Assembly: GCF_900163865.1 (NCBI RefSeq)
Contig: NZ_FUKU01000042.1
Location: 1 to 64,000 of the forward strand
Source of the DNA: Sphingobacterium sp. JB170
Lineage (GTDB): Bacteria; Bacteroidota; Bacteroidia; Sphingobacteriales; Sphingobacteriaceae
Reading direction: 5' to 3'
DNA: 64,000 bases
In this document: piece by piece, positions 63,948 through 64,000 of the stretch
Numbering within the stretch: the first letter of the stretch is position 1
How the letters are laid out: the number at the start of each line of letters is the position of its first letter
Position numbers and translations under genes: made by a program
Notes under the pieces: generated by a model
Databases searched by the model: none
The model's input: only the letters and a program-made list of their open reading frames with translations
What the model was told of the DNA's origin: nothing

Positions 63948-64000
63948 AAATACATCAATAAAGATCTATTTGCATAAAAAAACTACAATACGAATTCAGT
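63948..64000. other. AT-rich right edge of the window
   Basis: About 50 bases upstream of the ferritin promoter; no recognisable gene part. Confidence 0.3.

Noticed and set aside
1-64000. Search for rRNA, tRNA, CRISPR arrays, prophage or conjugation genes
   Set aside because: None could be recognised; the only mobile traces are at 1-2.3 kb.

Overview
The window reads as chromosomal DNA of a Bacteroidota species, most likely a member of the Sphingobacteriaceae (Sphingobacterium-like). The grounds are three SusC/SusD outer-membrane pairs, an ECF sigma/FecR switch, Bacteroidota-type promoters (TTG, 19 bases, TAnnTTTG), lipoprotein signals of the MKK...C type, and an imuA-imuB-dnaE2 cassette paired with an S24-type repressor. 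I see no rRNA, tRNA, CRISPR array or prophage.

Layout. (a) 1-2.3 kb is a graveyard of mobile and accessory genes. An IS4-type transposase runs off the left edge. Its end has cut an AAA-type ATPase gene just after the Walker A motif. A decayed tyrosine recombinase and a truncated, frameshifted RecG-like/Schlafen-type gene follow. (b) 2.5-11.2 kb, minus strand: ECF sigma factor, FecR anti-sigma factor, SusC, SusD and a two-domain GDPD-like plus PhoA-like phosphatase, apparently a self-regulated uptake operon for phosphorylated compounds. (c) 12-22.6 kb, plus strand: IPT/NHL lipoprotein, SusC, SusD, a DUF1735/DUF4973-like surface lipoprotein and a sulfamidase-like sulfatase, with an opposing response regulator-AraC protein; probably a sulfated-glycan locus without its own glycosidase. 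(d) 22.7-28.9 kb, minus strand: a third SusC/SusD pair led by a secreted PHP-domain phosphoesterase. (e) 29.3-38.5 kb: SGNH hydrolase, an Upf1-like SF1 helicase, a self-cleaving S24 repressor and, divergently, imuA-imuB-dnaE2. The last is the SOS mutagenesis cassette, with a clear palindrome between the divergent starts.

(f) 38.6-50.7 kb is housekeeping and stress: catalase, SMP-30-like protein, a DnaQ-type exonuclease next to a cNMP/CBS/DUF294 protein, an uncharacterised secreted protein with an internal repeat, a strong promoter leading straight into an intrinsic terminator (candidate small RNA), a sugar isomerase-like TIM barrel, a YceI lipoprotein, ornithine aminotransferase and a cold-shock-domain protein. 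(g) 50.9-53.5 kb holds two very similar Gfo/Idh/MocA oxidoreductases, one exported and one cytoplasmic. (h) 53.6-57 kb is a copper unit: an HMA-AraC fusion regulator and a CopA ATPase with one HMA and three extra metal-binding zinc-ribbon-like repeats. (i) 57-64 kb, minus strand: GH92 mannosidase, quinone oxidoreductase, a large TonB-type outer-membrane protein and ferritin.

The recurring theme is nutrient capture at the outer membrane (phosphoesters, sulfated sugars, mannosides) combined with stress defence (SOS mutagenesis, catalase, ferritin, copper export). The least described items are the GDPD-PhoA fusion under ECF/FecR control, the PHP phosphoesterase-SusCD operon, the helicase attached to the S24/imu module, the duplicated PPNTA-motif protein and the candidate small RNA. 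All functional calls come from reading the sequence; no database search was run.
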